Numbered from the stretch's first letter, positions 8,524 to 17,363 are shown. The stretch: 64,000 nt of DNA from Ruminococcus_G sp050944435 (GCA_050944435.1 JBMNRB010000003.1:121008-185007); one strand, 5' to 3'. The notes: generated by a model not told the origin, from the sequence alone. Program-made: numbers and translations.

Positions 8524-9018
8524 TCAGTTGAACCGGAAACCGCAGTTCGGGCATTCGTATTTGAACTTTTCATCTCCAAACACCTCCGCATCTATTTCCG
8601 TGGTACCGGTCAGTTCCTTTTCAGAACCGCCGCTGCCATCGCTGTCTACAGGCAGGTCAGCCGCCATGCAAAAAAAGTCGAACCTTTCCAGATCCAGTCC
8701 TTCCAGTTCGACTTCCAACTTCATAAGATCCCATGTTGCCTTTTCGCCGGTTTTGTTATCCAGGAACCGGTATTTCTTCTTCTGTTCCTCGGTCAGTCCA
8801 TCGCAGATCAGGCATTCCGCATCATCCATACCCAGAGCAACCAGCGCCTTGTATCTGGTATGGCCCGCGATGATCACATGATCCTCATCCACAATGATCG
8901 GCGCAATATAACCGCACTGACGGATGCTTTCCGCAACAGCATTCACCGCGGCATCGTTTTTTCTCGGATTGTTCTTATGCGGTTCTATGTCAGCCAGCTT
9001 TAATCTCTGAAGCTTCAT
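8524..9018 (-). CDS. ParB N-terminal-domain (Spo0J-like) protein 2
   Basis: This 164-residue protein has the ParB/Srx N-terminal fold: PHKNNPRKND, IRQCGYIAPIIVDE and the nucleotide-binding AGHTRYKAL. It lacks the helix-turn-helix of true partition ParB and ends in a zinc knuckle-like CPNCGF. It is a paralogue of the next gene. The ATG at 9018 has GGGAGG 9 bases upstream and overlaps the previous stop as ATGA. Proteins of this type often accompany phage methyltransferases, and the cytosine methyltransferase is directly downstream. Confidence 0.85.
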   Translation of the reverse strand: MKLQRLKLADIEPHKNNPRKNDAAVNAVAESIRQCGYIAPIIVDEDHVIIAGHTRYKALVALGMDDAECLICDGLTEEQKKKYRFLDNKTGEKATWDLMKLEVELEGLDLERFDFFCMAADLPVDSDGSGGSEKELTGTTEIDAEVFGDEKFKYECPNCGFRFN

Positions 9019-9455
9019 ACGTCGAACACCTCCCCGCAGCAGGGACAAGTCATCGTCTTAGGGCCTGTCTCTTCCGTTTCATCATCAGGAATCGCAATCT
9101 CAGGCTGTCCAAAGTCATATCCCTGAAAATCCACATCACACAATTCCGCACTCAGCTTCCTTTGATCCCAGGAAGCCATCTCAGCCGTTTTGTTGTCATA
9201 CAGACGATACTTTTTCTTCTGCGCTTCCGTCAGATCGGAAACGATAACCACTTCACATTCCTGATACCCCAGCTTCTTCAAAGCTTTATATCTCGTGTGT
9301 CCGGCCAGGATCATGCCATCCTCATCAATGATGATTGGTGCGATGTAAGAACACTGCCGGATGCTCTCCGCAACATCGTCCACCGCCTCATCATTGACCC
9401 TCGGATTATTCTCATACAGCTTTAATTCTGAAAGCCGTTTTCTTACATACTCCAT
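9015..9455 (-). CDS. ParB N-terminal-domain (Spo0J-like) protein 1
   Basis: The 146-residue product shares the domain plan of its neighbour: LYENNPRVND, IRQCSYIAPIIIDEDG, AGHTRYKALKKLGY, and a C-terminal CPCCGE zinc knuckle. The two genes are clearly a tandem duplication. The role is unknown; a link to DNA modification or packaging is inferred from the position between small terminase and methyltransferase. It is not a partition protein by architecture. Confidence 0.85.
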   Translation of the reverse strand: MEYVRKRLSELKLYENNPRVNDEAVDDVAESIRQCSYIAPIIIDEDGMILAGHTRYKALKKLGYQECEVVIVSDLTEAQKKKYRLYDNKTAEMASWDQRKLSAELCDVDFQGYDFGQPEIAIPDDETEETGPKTMTCPCCGEVFDV

Positions 9456-9465
9456 CCAAGTCCTC

Positions 9466-10005
9466 CTATCCCCGTTTCCGTGCCGACAGCAGATGCTCCA
9501 TCAGATCATCGTGGGGATTAGCACCGCCGTACTCCACGGAACAGTTTTCCTTCACAATCTGATAAATCTGATACCAGCACTGGTTTACCTGCTTCAAATA
9601 ATTCTGGCTCATGGTCACATACGGTGATGTGATCGCCGCCCCTGTGGTCGGATGCTTCGCCAGAAAACCGTATTCAGAGATACAGGTTTCGCACTGCACC
9701 CACCGGGATACTGACATAGCATACTGCTCGATCAGCTGGATATTCACCAGCCGGTCACAGCCCCGCTCCTTCAGCCAGAGGAACGTAGACCGGAACACCT
9801 CCTCCGCACAGAGATCGATGCCGCTTTTCTGATCCGCCTTTAAAAACTCCTTCACCGGAGGCATGTCCTCTCCGCTGATCTCTTCCGGCTCCGGAAGTTC
9901 AATAACCGATGCCGCCAGCCCGCTTCCGATCTTTTCCGTCAATGCCTTGGATTTTCTGCCGGATCCTACCCTGGCGCCGCCACGCATCGTTCCATCTTTC
10001 GCCAC
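9466..10005 (-). CDS. terS: Terminase small subunit, P27 family
   Basis: The N-terminus GGARVGSGRKSKALTEK is typical of P27-type small terminases, which recognise phage DNA and hand it to TerL. A helical body follows with LIEQYAMSVSRWVQCE and TGAAITSPYVTMSQNYLKQ. It lies just downstream of the HNH gene, the usual HNH-TerS-TerL order, although three genes separate it here from terL. Confidence 0.9.
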   Translation of the reverse strand: MAKDGTMRGGARVGSGRKSKALTEKIGSGLAASVIELPEPEEISGEDMPPVKEFLKADQKSGIDLCAEEVFRSTFLWLKERGCDRLVNIQLIEQYAMSVSRWVQCETCISEYGFLAKHPTTGAAITSPYVTMSQNYLKQVNQCWYQIYQIVKENCSVEYGGANPHDDLMEHLLSARKRG

Positions 10006-10136
10006 GTTCCTCTCACCTCAATTCTGTGCAGGGGATAATTCCCCCTTTGATTTCTCATTTTTGTGCGTGACACCCCCGCACCGTTCCCCAGAAGAAAAGG
10101 CACAGAGATTTTAACCGCCCCTCCCCGGCTGAACTT

Positions 10137-10505
10137 TCACCGGTTATGCCAGCGGTCTCCATTCTCCGCGTGGATCTTCGCATGGCAAGACCGGCACAGG
10201 GCGATCAGGTTGCTCCGCTCATGGGTGCCGCCTTGGGACAGCGGCAGCTTATGGTGGATCTCCTCGGTCTTCACATACCGCCCTGCCTTCAGGCACTGCT
10301 CACACAACGGATGTTCCGACGCGTACTTATCGCGGATCCGTTTCCATGCCCGCCCGTATCTGCGGCGTACAGCAGGATCCCTGCCGTACTTCTCGTAGCG
10401 GCGGTTCTCTTCTTTCTGGTGTTCCTCACAGAACCTCCCTTCCGTCAGGTTCGGGCATCCCGGCCAGGAACATGGCCGCTTCGGTTTCCTCGGCAATACT
10501 CCCAC
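10137..10505 (-). CDS. Phage HNH endonuclease
   Basis: This 122-residue HNH nuclease has paired zinc cysteines (CEQC, CRSCH) and the catalytic core IHHKLPLSQGG followed by NLIALCRSCHAKIH. HNH proteins beside the terminase genes are known in HK97-like phages to assist packaging-related cleavage. An extra N-terminal CSWPGCPN cysteine cluster is present. It is the first gene of the late packaging block and has a hairpin just upstream. Confidence 0.9.
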   Translation of the reverse strand: MGVLPRKPKRPCSWPGCPNLTEGRFCEEHQKEENRRYEKYGRDPAVRRRYGRAWKRIRDKYASEHPLCEQCLKAGRYVKTEEIHHKLPLSQGGTHERSNLIALCRSCHAKIHAENGDRWHNR

Positions 10506-10518
10506 CTCCTTCGGGCAT

Positions 10519-10552
10519 AAAGAAAGCCCTGGGGAATCGCTTCCTCAAGGCT
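10519..10552 (-). terminator. Hairpin terminator or attenuator before the HNH gene
   Basis: On the minus strand AGCCTTG pairs with CAGGGCT (one G-U pair) around an inner GGAA/TTCC stem, followed by a U-rich tract. It lies between the late regulator and the HNH gene, so it may end the early transcript or act as an antitermination point. One base pair is lost when the other strand is folded, which supports minus-strand use. Confidence 0.5.
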
Positions 10553-10613
10553 CTCTCTTTTTATTTTCCGCACCTTAACAATATCATACTTCCATACTGC
10601 ATATCTATAGCAT

Positions 10614-11045
10614 TTACTGCCAACTTTCAGGGATCACGATTTTTTTCAGCGTTTCATCATGGAGCCGGAACACTTTCCTCATGCTCATGTTCAGCGTTGT
10701 GGCAATCTGCTCCCATTTCACCATCCGCAGATACCTCTCTTCCAAAATGATCTGCCCTTCCGGATCCGGCACCTGCTTGATACACCGATGGATTACCTGT
10801 TTCAGGTTCAGAAGTTCATTGGCATCCTCCTGGATCTCCCTCTGCAGATCCAGAATCTTCACAATGATATCCTCTGTTTTATGAATGTTGCGGTTCGGGC
10901 TGCCAGGCATGTCACTCATAGTCGAAGTTGCCTTTATCGCCAGTTCATTCAAAGACGCCACCTGTTCCAGCTTGCTGTTGATCCGCTCGTCAACATAATA
11001 TGCCTTCATCAGAAAATCCTTTACCGCTGTCTGCTGCTTATCCAT
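10614..11045 (-). CDS. ArpU / sigma-70-like phage late regulator
   Basis: The 143-residue helical protein ends with a sigma-region-4-like helix-turn-helix: ILEERYLRMVKWEQIATTLNMSMRKVFRLHDETL. The key part is WEQIATTLNMSMRKVFRLHD. Such ArpU/DUF1492-type proteins switch on the late genes of Firmicutes phages. It stands between the replication block and the packaging block, as expected for a late activator. Confidence 0.8.
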   Translation of the reverse strand: MDKQQTAVKDFLMKAYYVDERINSKLEQVASLNELAIKATSTMSDMPGSPNRNIHKTEDIIVKILDLQREIQEDANELLNLKQVIHRCIKQVPDPEGQIILEERYLRMVKWEQIATTLNMSMRKVFRLHDETLKKIVIPESWQ

Positions 11046-11112
11046 AAGCCACCTCCGATTGAAATCTGTAAATAGTTCCCCTCGGATTGCCTCCTGTGAT
11101 TGCCTCTGTTTG

Positions 11113-11349
11113 TCAGATGTTTTCCTGAAGTTTACGGATCAGGAATTCCCCATCCACATTTGTCAGGCGCTGATACCAGCCGGAACGGAAAAATCTCTCA
11201 ACCTGCAAGGCCTCATCCAATGCTTCCCGGTTCGCGGGATTCTTTTTGACCCGTTTCAAAAGCCGCCGGTAATTCTCCGCCGCCTGCGCGATGACCGCGT
11301 TCGCAAGGTTCTCATAAGGATCCCCTGTCTGTTTATTGACGATCGCCAT
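11113..11349 (-). CDS. Small conserved phage protein, function unknown
   Basis: This 78-residue protein is helical and charged (for example NYRRLLKRVKKNPANREALDE, shown here only by its centre KRVKKNPANR). It overlaps the helicase gene stop by 17 bases, so it is part of the same operon. I recognise no function. Similar short proteins sit in this position in related prophages. Confidence 0.6.
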   Translation of the reverse strand: MAIVNKQTGDPYENLANAVIAQAAENYRRLLKRVKKNPANREALDEALQVERFFRSGWYQRLTNVDGEFLIRKLQENI

Positions 11350-12709
11350 GTCCCATCACCTCCGCTTTCACGGCATCGATCAACGCCTTTTGTGTGTGGT
11401 CTTTTGCTTCCAGCGTGCGCATGATCTGTTCATCAATGGTCTTCGCCGCAAGGATGTGGATCACGGACACTGTCTCTTTCTGTCCCTGCCGCCAAAGCCT
11501 CGCCACCGTCTGCTGGTACAGTTCCAGGCTCCATGTAAGCCCGAACCACACCAGGATATTCCCGCCGCTCTGAAGGTTCAGGCCGTGTCCAGCGGATGCC
11601 GGATGGATCAGTCCCACAGGGACTTTCCCCTCATTCCAGCGCCGGATATTCTGCTCTTTATCCAGTCTGGCGCATCCGATCTTAAGTTCGGAAAGCCTTT
11701 CCTGTATCCGTTCCAGGTCATGCTGGTACCAATACGCCGCAAGGACCGGCTTTCCGTTCGCCGCCTCAATGATATCCTCCAGGGCATCCAGCTTTCGGTC
11801 ATGGATCGTTTCATAAGTGCCGTCATCAGAATATACCGCTCCGTTTGCCATTTGGGACAGCTTCCCGGACAGCGCTGCCGCGTTCGCGGCTGTCACTTCC
11901 CCTTCCGGCAGCTTTAAAAGAAGATCCCGCTTCATCCGCTCATATTTTACAAGTTCCGGTTCATCCAGCCGTACCATATATCTGGAATTCACCAGTTCCG
12001 GCATCTTCAGGTGATCCGCTGATTTCATGGAGATCGTGATATCAGAGATCCTGTCATAGATCGCTTCTTCCGCTCCCGGAAGGAGTTTATAGCTGTATAC
12101 CACATGTCCATTCGTCTTATCCGGCACGAAATACCGGTTCCGGTACTGTCCGATAAACCTTCCCAGTCTCTGCCCCATATCCAAAAGCTTATATTCCGCG
12201 AACAGGTCCATCAGTCCGTTGGAAGAAGGCGTCCCGGTCAGGCCCACGATCCGTTTCACTTTCGGCCGCACCTTCATCAATGCCTTAAACCGTTTTGCCT
12301 GCCAGTTCTTAAAAGATGACAGTTCATCCACCACTACCATGTCATAATCAAACGGCAGGCCGCTCTTTTCCACCAGCCACTGGACGTTCTCACGGTTAAT
12401 CAGGTAAAGATCCGCCTGCGCTTCCAATGCCGCCATCCGCTCAGACTCTGTTCCCACTGCCACACTGTATCGGAGATCTGATGTATGGTCCCACTTTTTA
12501 ATCTCATCCGGCCAGCTCATGGCTACGACTCTGATAGGACCGATAATAAGCACCTTATGGATCTTAAAACTGTCAAACATCAGATCGCGGATCGCTGTCA
12601 GCGTAATGGATGTCTTTCCAAGCCCGCATTCCAAAAATACCGCCGCCGCGTCATGCTCTTTGATATATTCCGATGCGTAAACCTGGTAGTCATGCGGTTC
12701 GTATTTCAT
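11333..12709 (-). CDS. SNF2-type DEAD/DEAH helicase
   Basis: The 458-residue protein is a phage SNF2-like ATPase. Motif I is ECGLGKT, motif II is VVVDELSS, motif III is GLTGTPSSN, and the C-terminal lobe has ASAGHGLNLQ and the arginine-finger motif QTVARLWRQGQ. The ATG at 12709 begins the domain (KYEPHDYQVYASEYI) behind GGAGG; the longer frame runs into the VRR-NUC gene. It pairs with the VRR-NUC nuclease and VapE in many Clostridia phages, probably for replication or recombination. Confidence 0.92.
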   Translation of the reverse strand: MKYEPHDYQVYASEYIKEHDAAAVFLECGLGKTSITLTAIRDLMFDSFKIHKVLIIGPIRVVAMSWPDEIKKWDHTSDLRYSVAVGTESERMAALEAQADLYLINRENVQWLVEKSGLPFDYDMVVVDELSSFKNWQAKRFKALMKVRPKVKRIVGLTGTPSSNGLMDLFAEYKLLDMGQRLGRFIGQYRNRYFVPDKTNGHVVYSYKLLPGAEEAIYDRISDITISMKSADHLKMPELVNSRYMVRLDEPELVKYERMKRDLLLKLPEGEVTAANAAALSGKLSQMANGAVYSDDGTYETIHDRKLDALEDIIEAANGKPVLAAYWYQHDLERIQERLSELKIGCARLDKEQNIRRWNEGKVPVGLIHPASAGHGLNLQSGGNILVWFGLTWSLELYQQTVARLWRQGQKETVSVIHILAAKTIDEQIMRTLEAKDHTQKALIDAVKAEVMGHGDRQ

Positions 12710-12971
12710 CAATGATCCCTCCAATCTGCCCTGGGTCATCCAGCACATACACCCGGTACCCCAAAGACCGCAGCAGCTCATGCCTGGACTCCTGCAATGG
12801 CCTTGCTTTCTTCCCCGGAGCTTTTACTTCCACAAATCCCATCCTCCCACCCGGTAAAAGGACGATCCTGTCCGGCAGGCCATCAAATCCAGGCGCTGTC
12901 CACTTGGGACAGATCCCGCCTGCCGCTTTCACCGCTTTTACCAGCTTCTGCTCCACTGTTTTCTCTCTCAT
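12690..12971 (-). CDS. VRR-NUC domain nuclease
   Basis: This 93-residue protein has the PD-(D/E)XK-type VRR-NUC core: GGICPKWTAPGFDGLPDRIVL (key GLPDRIVL), then GFVEVKAPG with the E-x-K catalytic pair, and a final GYRVYVLDD. Members cut branched DNA. The ATG at 12971 follows GGAGG. It overlaps the helicase start by 20 bases. Confidence 0.9.
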   Translation of the reverse strand: MREKTVEQKLVKAVKAAGGICPKWTAPGFDGLPDRIVLLPGGRMGFVEVKAPGKKARPLQESRHELLRSLGYRVYVLDDPGQIGGIIDEIRTA

Positions 12972-13014
12972 ATATCCTCCTATTTTCAGAACAGCAGAAC
13001 CCAAAATCCCTTAC

Positions 13015-13032
13015 GCGCGTATATATACGCGC
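13015..13032. promoter_or_regulatory. Perfect 18-bp palindrome in the VapE / VRR-NUC gap
   Basis: GCGCGTATATATACGCGC is its own reverse complement. It lies in the 231-base non-coding gap between the two genes. An operator or replication-initiation element is possible; nothing in the sequence decides between them. Confidence 0.45.
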
Positions 13033-13202
13033 TGTACGCACCTTATTTCTATAAAAAACACCATTTATTTGTACTATAAAGAAATAGATGTTCTCCCGTT
13101 CTTTTTCACCTCAAGACCGCCCGTAAAATCAGGCTTTTTCCAGGAACAGCCGTTAGGAACAGAACAAGCATCGGTTCCGTTCCCATCCGCTGTTCCATTG
13201 TC

Positions 13203-15527
13203 TTACCCGTTCCGTCTGTATATCCTCTGCTTGCCGTAGATTGGCAGGACTCTTGCCTTCCCCGTCCTGCTCCACCCGTCCATTCTCTCCATGATGGCCG
13301 CAATGGAATAGCTGTCCGATGGCTTCATATCCTCTTTCGCCTTTCCAAAGCATTCGCACCAGATTTCCATGTTGGAGACCTCCATCCGGCGGACGCTGCC
13401 GTCCGGCCTCATCGGATCATCCGCGTCCCGGACATAATCACGCCGCTTATAGACATCCATCGAATCCCAGTGATCGGGCAGAAGCATATCCAGGTATTCC
13501 TGCACCAGCCCTTCCCGGTCATCCCGTTCCATCGCCGCCCGCTGCTCTTCTTTGGCGTAGTCCTCCAGTTCCGGCGAAAGATACAGCTTCTCCCCAGCTT
13601 TGGCATATACCATGACCTCCGCCCAGACCTGCTTCACCGTATCCTCATCCATATCCCAGGGCTTGTACTTCCCGTTTCCCGGTACCTTCACATTCCAGTA
13701 CCTTCTGTTCCCGGTAATGTCCCTGAGATACCCGTTCTGGCTGTTGGTGGTGCCGAAAAATACGCACTGTCTCGGATGGGGCGTCACCCTTCTTCCGAAG
13801 CTTGCCCGGTACTTGTCATCCTGCCTGGAAATAAAAGCTTTTACCTTATCCAGGTCCGCTTTCCGCATCCCGGCAAGCTCCCCGATCTCCATGATCCAGT
13901 ACCCCTGCAGCTTCTCCGCCGCCGTCTTGTCATTCATATCCGACAGGTTCAGGCTGTCCGAATACCATTCGCCGCCCAGCTTCGCGATCAGCGTACTCTT
14001 TCCAATCCCCTGGTCCCCGTTCAGAACGATCATGCTGTCAAACTTAATCCCCGGATGGTACACCCGGCAGTAAGCCGCGCACAGCTCTTTCCTTGTAACT
14101 GCCCGTACATATGGAGTGTCCTCCGCCCCAAGATAATCGATCAGCAGCGTATCCGCGCGCTCCACCCCGTCCCAATCAGGAAGCGTCTCAAAGAACTCCC
14201 GGATCGGATGGTAGGACCGGTCATCCACGGCCTTCGTAACGGCGATATCATAATTCCTGGCGGAGAATGTCCCGTATGCCGCGTCCACATAGCAGATCAG
14301 CTGGGCGTCATCCGCGTCCCGCCAGAACTTGGCCGGATGCGTCCAGGGAACTTTCCCCCGGATCTCCATGCCGTCCGCCAGCTGGTTGAAGACAATCCCT
14401 TTCAGGTTCTCATCATTCTCCAGGATCAGCATGAGGTTATGCAGGTTATTCTTAAGTTCCATGCTCTTCTTCTCATACTGAAGCTGCTTCTTCCACGCGT
14501 CCGGATCCGCTTCGTCAAAATCCTCCGCTGCCGCCTGCCGCTTTTCCTCGAAGATACGGAGTTTCACCCGCTCATCCGCCACGGCGAATTCGGCCATGGC
14601 ATTATAGGACTTTTTCGGGTCATCATCCGGAAACTTATGCACCCTCACCGCGTCAAAAGCGTTCAGCAGCTGCCCGCAGGCCGGATCCGTCGCGTGAAAG
14701 CTGTAGGCAAACTTCTCATCAATGATGATGACGCCGGCGGAACTGTCTGCCGGGATATAGTCATATCTCCCTTCCATTGCCGACGGAGCGTAAACATCCG
14801 GCAGGAACTTTTCAATCGCTTCCCGGATCAGATAAGCACGGCAGAAAGCCCCCACCACGCCGGTCTTTGCCAGCGGATCCGCCTGCTGTTTCGCAGACTT
14901 CTCCACCGCTTCCGATTCCCTGGACGATACCGGCCAGGTGGAAACGTCCCGCCAGTCATCATAAAGCCCCAGGTAAGCATCCGGATCCAGGATATCGCCG
15001 TCCATGACCCGGAACACATACTCCCCGTTTGAGGAAGTAGACGGCCAGTACATAAGCCGGTGCGGCTGGTATGTGGTATCATCAAACAGATTCATTCCGA
15101 TCTCCTGCGCCACCTTGCGGGCAAGGGCCGGATATTCCTCCTCGGATACATCCCGTTTCAACGGGAAGATCAGCCGCAGCCGCGGCGCCTCCGGAGTATG
15201 CTTATGCGTAGAGTAGACACACATCTCATGGGAATGGAACAGGGAAAGCTCATCCAGGATATCCGGCGTGCCGTGGTCCATATCCAGCGTCAGCATGGAC
15301 CGGCACAGAACCGTCCCGGTCTTTCTCCTGCCGCCCCGCAGATGCCCGCCGACAAAACCGCCCACATCCTTGACAGCGTCCTGCTGCGGCTTTGTCATCT
15401 TCCTGTATTCCTCCACTGTTTCCGTGGTGGTCTGCGTGGTGCTGACTCTTTTGCAGAAGTCGTCCCAGGAGATTTCATGATTCTTCCATCGCTTCTCCAT
15501 ACGGGAATTTCCATACGCGATCTTCAT
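13203..15527 (-). CDS. Virulence-associated E family primase-helicase (VapE)
   Basis: The 774-residue protein combines an N-terminal primase-like domain (LTLDMDHGTPD with acidic metal ligands near residue 80, then HKHTPEAPRLRLIFPL) with a C-terminal VapE superfamily-3-like helicase. Its Walker A is GDQGIGKSTL and a later motif is FFGTTNSQ. Such proteins start and unwind replication forks for phages and satellites. The start overlaps the DUF4406 stop by 4 bases. Confidence 0.92.
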   Translation of the reverse strand: MKIAYGNSRMEKRWKNHEISWDDFCKRVSTTQTTTETVEEYRKMTKPQQDAVKDVGGFVGGHLRGGRRKTGTVLCRSMLTLDMDHGTPDILDELSLFHSHEMCVYSTHKHTPEAPRLRLIFPLKRDVSEEEYPALARKVAQEIGMNLFDDTTYQPHRLMYWPSTSSNGEYVFRVMDGDILDPDAYLGLYDDWRDVSTWPVSSRESEAVEKSAKQQADPLAKTGVVGAFCRAYLIREAIEKFLPDVYAPSAMEGRYDYIPADSSAGVIIIDEKFAYSFHATDPACGQLLNAFDAVRVHKFPDDDPKKSYNAMAEFAVADERVKLRIFEEKRQAAAEDFDEADPDAWKKQLQYEKKSMELKNNLHNLMLILENDENLKGIVFNQLADGMEIRGKVPWTHPAKFWRDADDAQLICYVDAAYGTFSARNYDIAVTKAVDDRSYHPIREFFETLPDWDGVERADTLLIDYLGAEDTPYVRAVTRKELCAAYCRVYHPGIKFDSMIVLNGDQGIGKSTLIAKLGGEWYSDSLNLSDMNDKTAAEKLQGYWIMEIGELAGMRKADLDKVKAFISRQDDKYRASFGRRVTPHPRQCVFFGTTNSQNGYLRDITGNRRYWNVKVPGNGKYKPWDMDEDTVKQVWAEVMVYAKAGEKLYLSPELEDYAKEEQRAAMERDDREGLVQEYLDMLLPDHWDSMDVYKRRDYVRDADDPMRPDGSVRRMEVSNMEIWCECFGKAKEDMKPSDSYSIAAIMERMDGWSRTGKARVLPIYGKQRIYRRNG

Positions 15528-15961
15528 CCTGCCATCCCCTCCTTTTCCCGCAGGTCATCAGTAAAATACCGGATCTTCTTGCGCAGTTTCCTGGCCTTTT
15601 CAATCTCAGCGGCCATGCCTTCGGAGACTGTATCCCCGAACACCCAGACCTCTTCGCATTTTCCCATAAAGACAATGCCCATCTTAAGCCCCAGCCACCG
15701 TTCCGTTTCCTCATCCAGGTACTGCGGGCAGAGCAGGTGCGGGGCAATCGGGATGCAGTGTCTCTCCACCGCGAACCTGGAAAACGCCCTTGCCCGGAAC
15801 GTATTCTTCTCCACATCTCCCGTATAAGGCGAACAGATATAGACCAAAGGGCGGTACGCGGCCGCCGCCCTGGCCGCGCGCTCTTCCGCCTCGATTCTGG
15901 TTAGTGCCTCATATACTACGGGATCGTTATATCCCTCGCTGTTATACTTGCTGACTCCCAT
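15524..15961 (-). CDS. DUF4406-like nucleoside deoxyribosyltransferase-fold protein
   Basis: The 145-residue product has VYICSPYTGD, IAPHLLCPQYLDEE and VWVFGDTVSEGMAAEIEKA. These match the DUF4406 family, which resembles nucleoside 2-deoxyribosyltransferases. A role in phage nucleotide metabolism or signalling is inferred. It is translationally coupled to VapE. Confidence 0.8.
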   Translation of the reverse strand: MGVSKYNSEGYNDPVVYEALTRIEAEERAARAAAAYRPLVYICSPYTGDVEKNTFRARAFSRFAVERHCIPIAPHLLCPQYLDEETERWLGLKMGIVFMGKCEEVWVFGDTVSEGMAAEIEKARKLRKKIRYFTDDLREKEGMAG

Positions 15962-15963
15962 GC

Positions 15964-16755
15964 TCAGTTCCCCCTTTCGATCAGCGGAAGGATCCCGTCC
16001 GCTTTCAGCAGGTCATAGATGAAAAGCCTTCCTTTCTGCGTCCAGTACGTATGCACCTTCGTATGCGTTGTCCCGTCGTGCGATGGATAAGCATGCGTCT
16101 TTGTGCTGGTGTAGCCGCACCCGGCATATTTCTGGTACAAAAGCCATATCTTTCCGCCCTGTTTATACTGCACGCCTTTCTCATGCAGGTACTGGTTCAT
16201 CCGCTTCGCGCTCCATCCATAATCTTTCGCGAATTCCGATACCGCCATCAGGCTGGGGCTGTTCAGGACCACATCATAATAGCTTGCCTTCGGCCTCATC
16301 TCCGCAAGCTGCTGCTTCTGCACGGCGGCCTCCTGTTCCAGCGCCCTCCTCTTAAGCCGCTCGGCCTTAAACGCCTGCAGCGCTTCGATCAGGGCATCCG
16401 TGTTGTTCACAATGTCATCCATCGCAAATACTCCGTGCTTTCGGATCGCCGGAAGGACTTCCGATGTCACCCACCTCTTGAAGCGTTTCGCGGACGGAAG
16501 CCTGCTGGAAAGGATCAGGCTGTACAGACCGGATTCATTGATAAGCGCCGGCGTCTGCTCTCTTCCGATGGAGTCGCGAATCGCTACCCCATCCATTCTG
16601 TCCTCTTCATCAACATGCTTCGCAAGAGCATCCCTGGTATTGGCGTAACCAAGAATCTCCGCTACATCCTTCCCGACAAAATACGGCTCACCATTGACTG
16701 TGATACTGCGGACCGAGCCGAACTCCGCGTTGCTGAATACCTGTAACTCACTCAT
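15964..16755 (-). CDS. Phage antirepressor with Bro-N and KilA-C domains
   Basis: The N-terminal half is a Bro-N domain (TVNGEPYFVGKDVAEILGYAN, key VGKDVAEILGY, then INESGLYSLILSSRLPSAK and FKRWVTSEVLPAIRKHG). The C-terminal half is a KilAC/ANT-like domain (SVSEFAKDYGWSAKRMNQYL in form). Antirepressors inactivate the lysogenic repressor. It begins a block after two terminators, so it is transcribed separately from the Panacea genes. Confidence 0.92.
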   Translation of the reverse strand: MSELQVFSNAEFGSVRSITVNGEPYFVGKDVAEILGYANTRDALAKHVDEEDRMDGVAIRDSIGREQTPALINESGLYSLILSSRLPSAKRFKRWVTSEVLPAIRKHGVFAMDDIVNNTDALIEALQAFKAERLKRRALEQEAAVQKQQLAEMRPKASYYDVVLNSPSLMAVSEFAKDYGWSAKRMNQYLHEKGVQYKQGGKIWLLYQKYAGCGYTSTKTHAYPSHDGTTHTKVHTYWTQKGRLFIYDLLKADGILPLIERGN

Positions 16756-16810
16756 GAATTACCCTCCTAAATAAGATTTATTGAGGTTGTTTCCTCAAGT
16801 CACAGGCAAT

Positions 16811-16882
16811 AAAAAAGAGAGGATATTTACCCTCTCTCAAAAAAAATCCGTTTAGCTAACTGCCAAACGGATTTTATATTTT
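16811..16882 (-). terminator. Tandem terminators after the Panacea toxin gene
   Basis: Two hairpins stand side by side. ATCCGTTT (16846-16853) pairs with AAACGGAT (16865-16872), and GAGAGG (16817-16822) pairs with CCTCTC (16831-16836). Each is followed on the minus strand by a run of U; the first also has a T run for plus-strand reading. They isolate the toxin-antitoxin pair from the antirepressor. Confidence 0.85.
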
Positions 16883-16895
16883 TTAATCAATCGAA

Positions 16896-17363
16896 TTATG
16901 TATGTTTTAAACGGGATCTGCATACACACGTACTATTATCCCCATGATCATCGTCATACCAAAGCACATTAAAAACTCTGCCTGTCATATACCCATATAA
17001 TCTATGACTGCCAGTTATCCGCAATGATATTAATGATTCTGCTTCTATATATTTTGAAGCTAATCTATCTTGTGCAACCTTATTCAATTCACTCAAATCC
17101 AAGGAGTGATTTTGCTTTTTATCGCGAACTAATATTTCGCTCCATGTTTGACTCTCTAATGATTTTAATCTAGGAAGAATCTCTGTCCAAAATAAATTTC
17201 CCATATGATCCTCTGAGAATGCCCACATCTCTTGATCAGAATTTGCAAAAGACCATGCAGGATTTTCTGAATAATATCGCTCAGGATTTCCACCCTGAAC
17301 GATAAATTTTCCTCTAGGAATTTCTTTTTGCTTTATCTCTTTTTTTCGTTTAGAGCCCGCCAT
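16896..17363 (-). CDS. Putative toxin paired with Panacea antitoxin
   Basis: This 155-residue basic protein follows the Panacea antitoxin and overlaps it by 14 bases. Its C-terminus (RLYGYMTGRVFNVLWYDDDHG) resembles a recurring partner family with a W-[YW]-D-x-x-H signature. PanAT systems pair a conserved Panacea antitoxin with many toxin types that mostly block translation or damage membranes (family knowledge). The toxic mechanism here is not known. Codon use is more AT-rich than in neighbouring phage genes, which suggests separate acquisition. Confidence 0.7.
   Translation of the reverse strand: MAGSKRKKEIKQKEIPRGKFIVQGGNPERYYSENPAWSFANSDQEMWAFSEDHMGNLFWTEILPRLKSLESQTWSEILVRDKKQNHSLDLSELNKVAQDRLASKYIEAESLISLRITGSHRLYGYMTGRVFNVLWYDDDHGDNSTCVCRSRLKHT

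Noticed and set aside
8524..9455. A second plasmid partition locus
   Set aside because: The two ParB-like proteins lack the helix-turn-helix and C-terminal dimer domain and have no ParA partner.
13470..15032. Long plus-strand ORF over the VapE gene
   Set aside because: Antisense shadow; the minus-strand protein has clear primase and helicase motifs.
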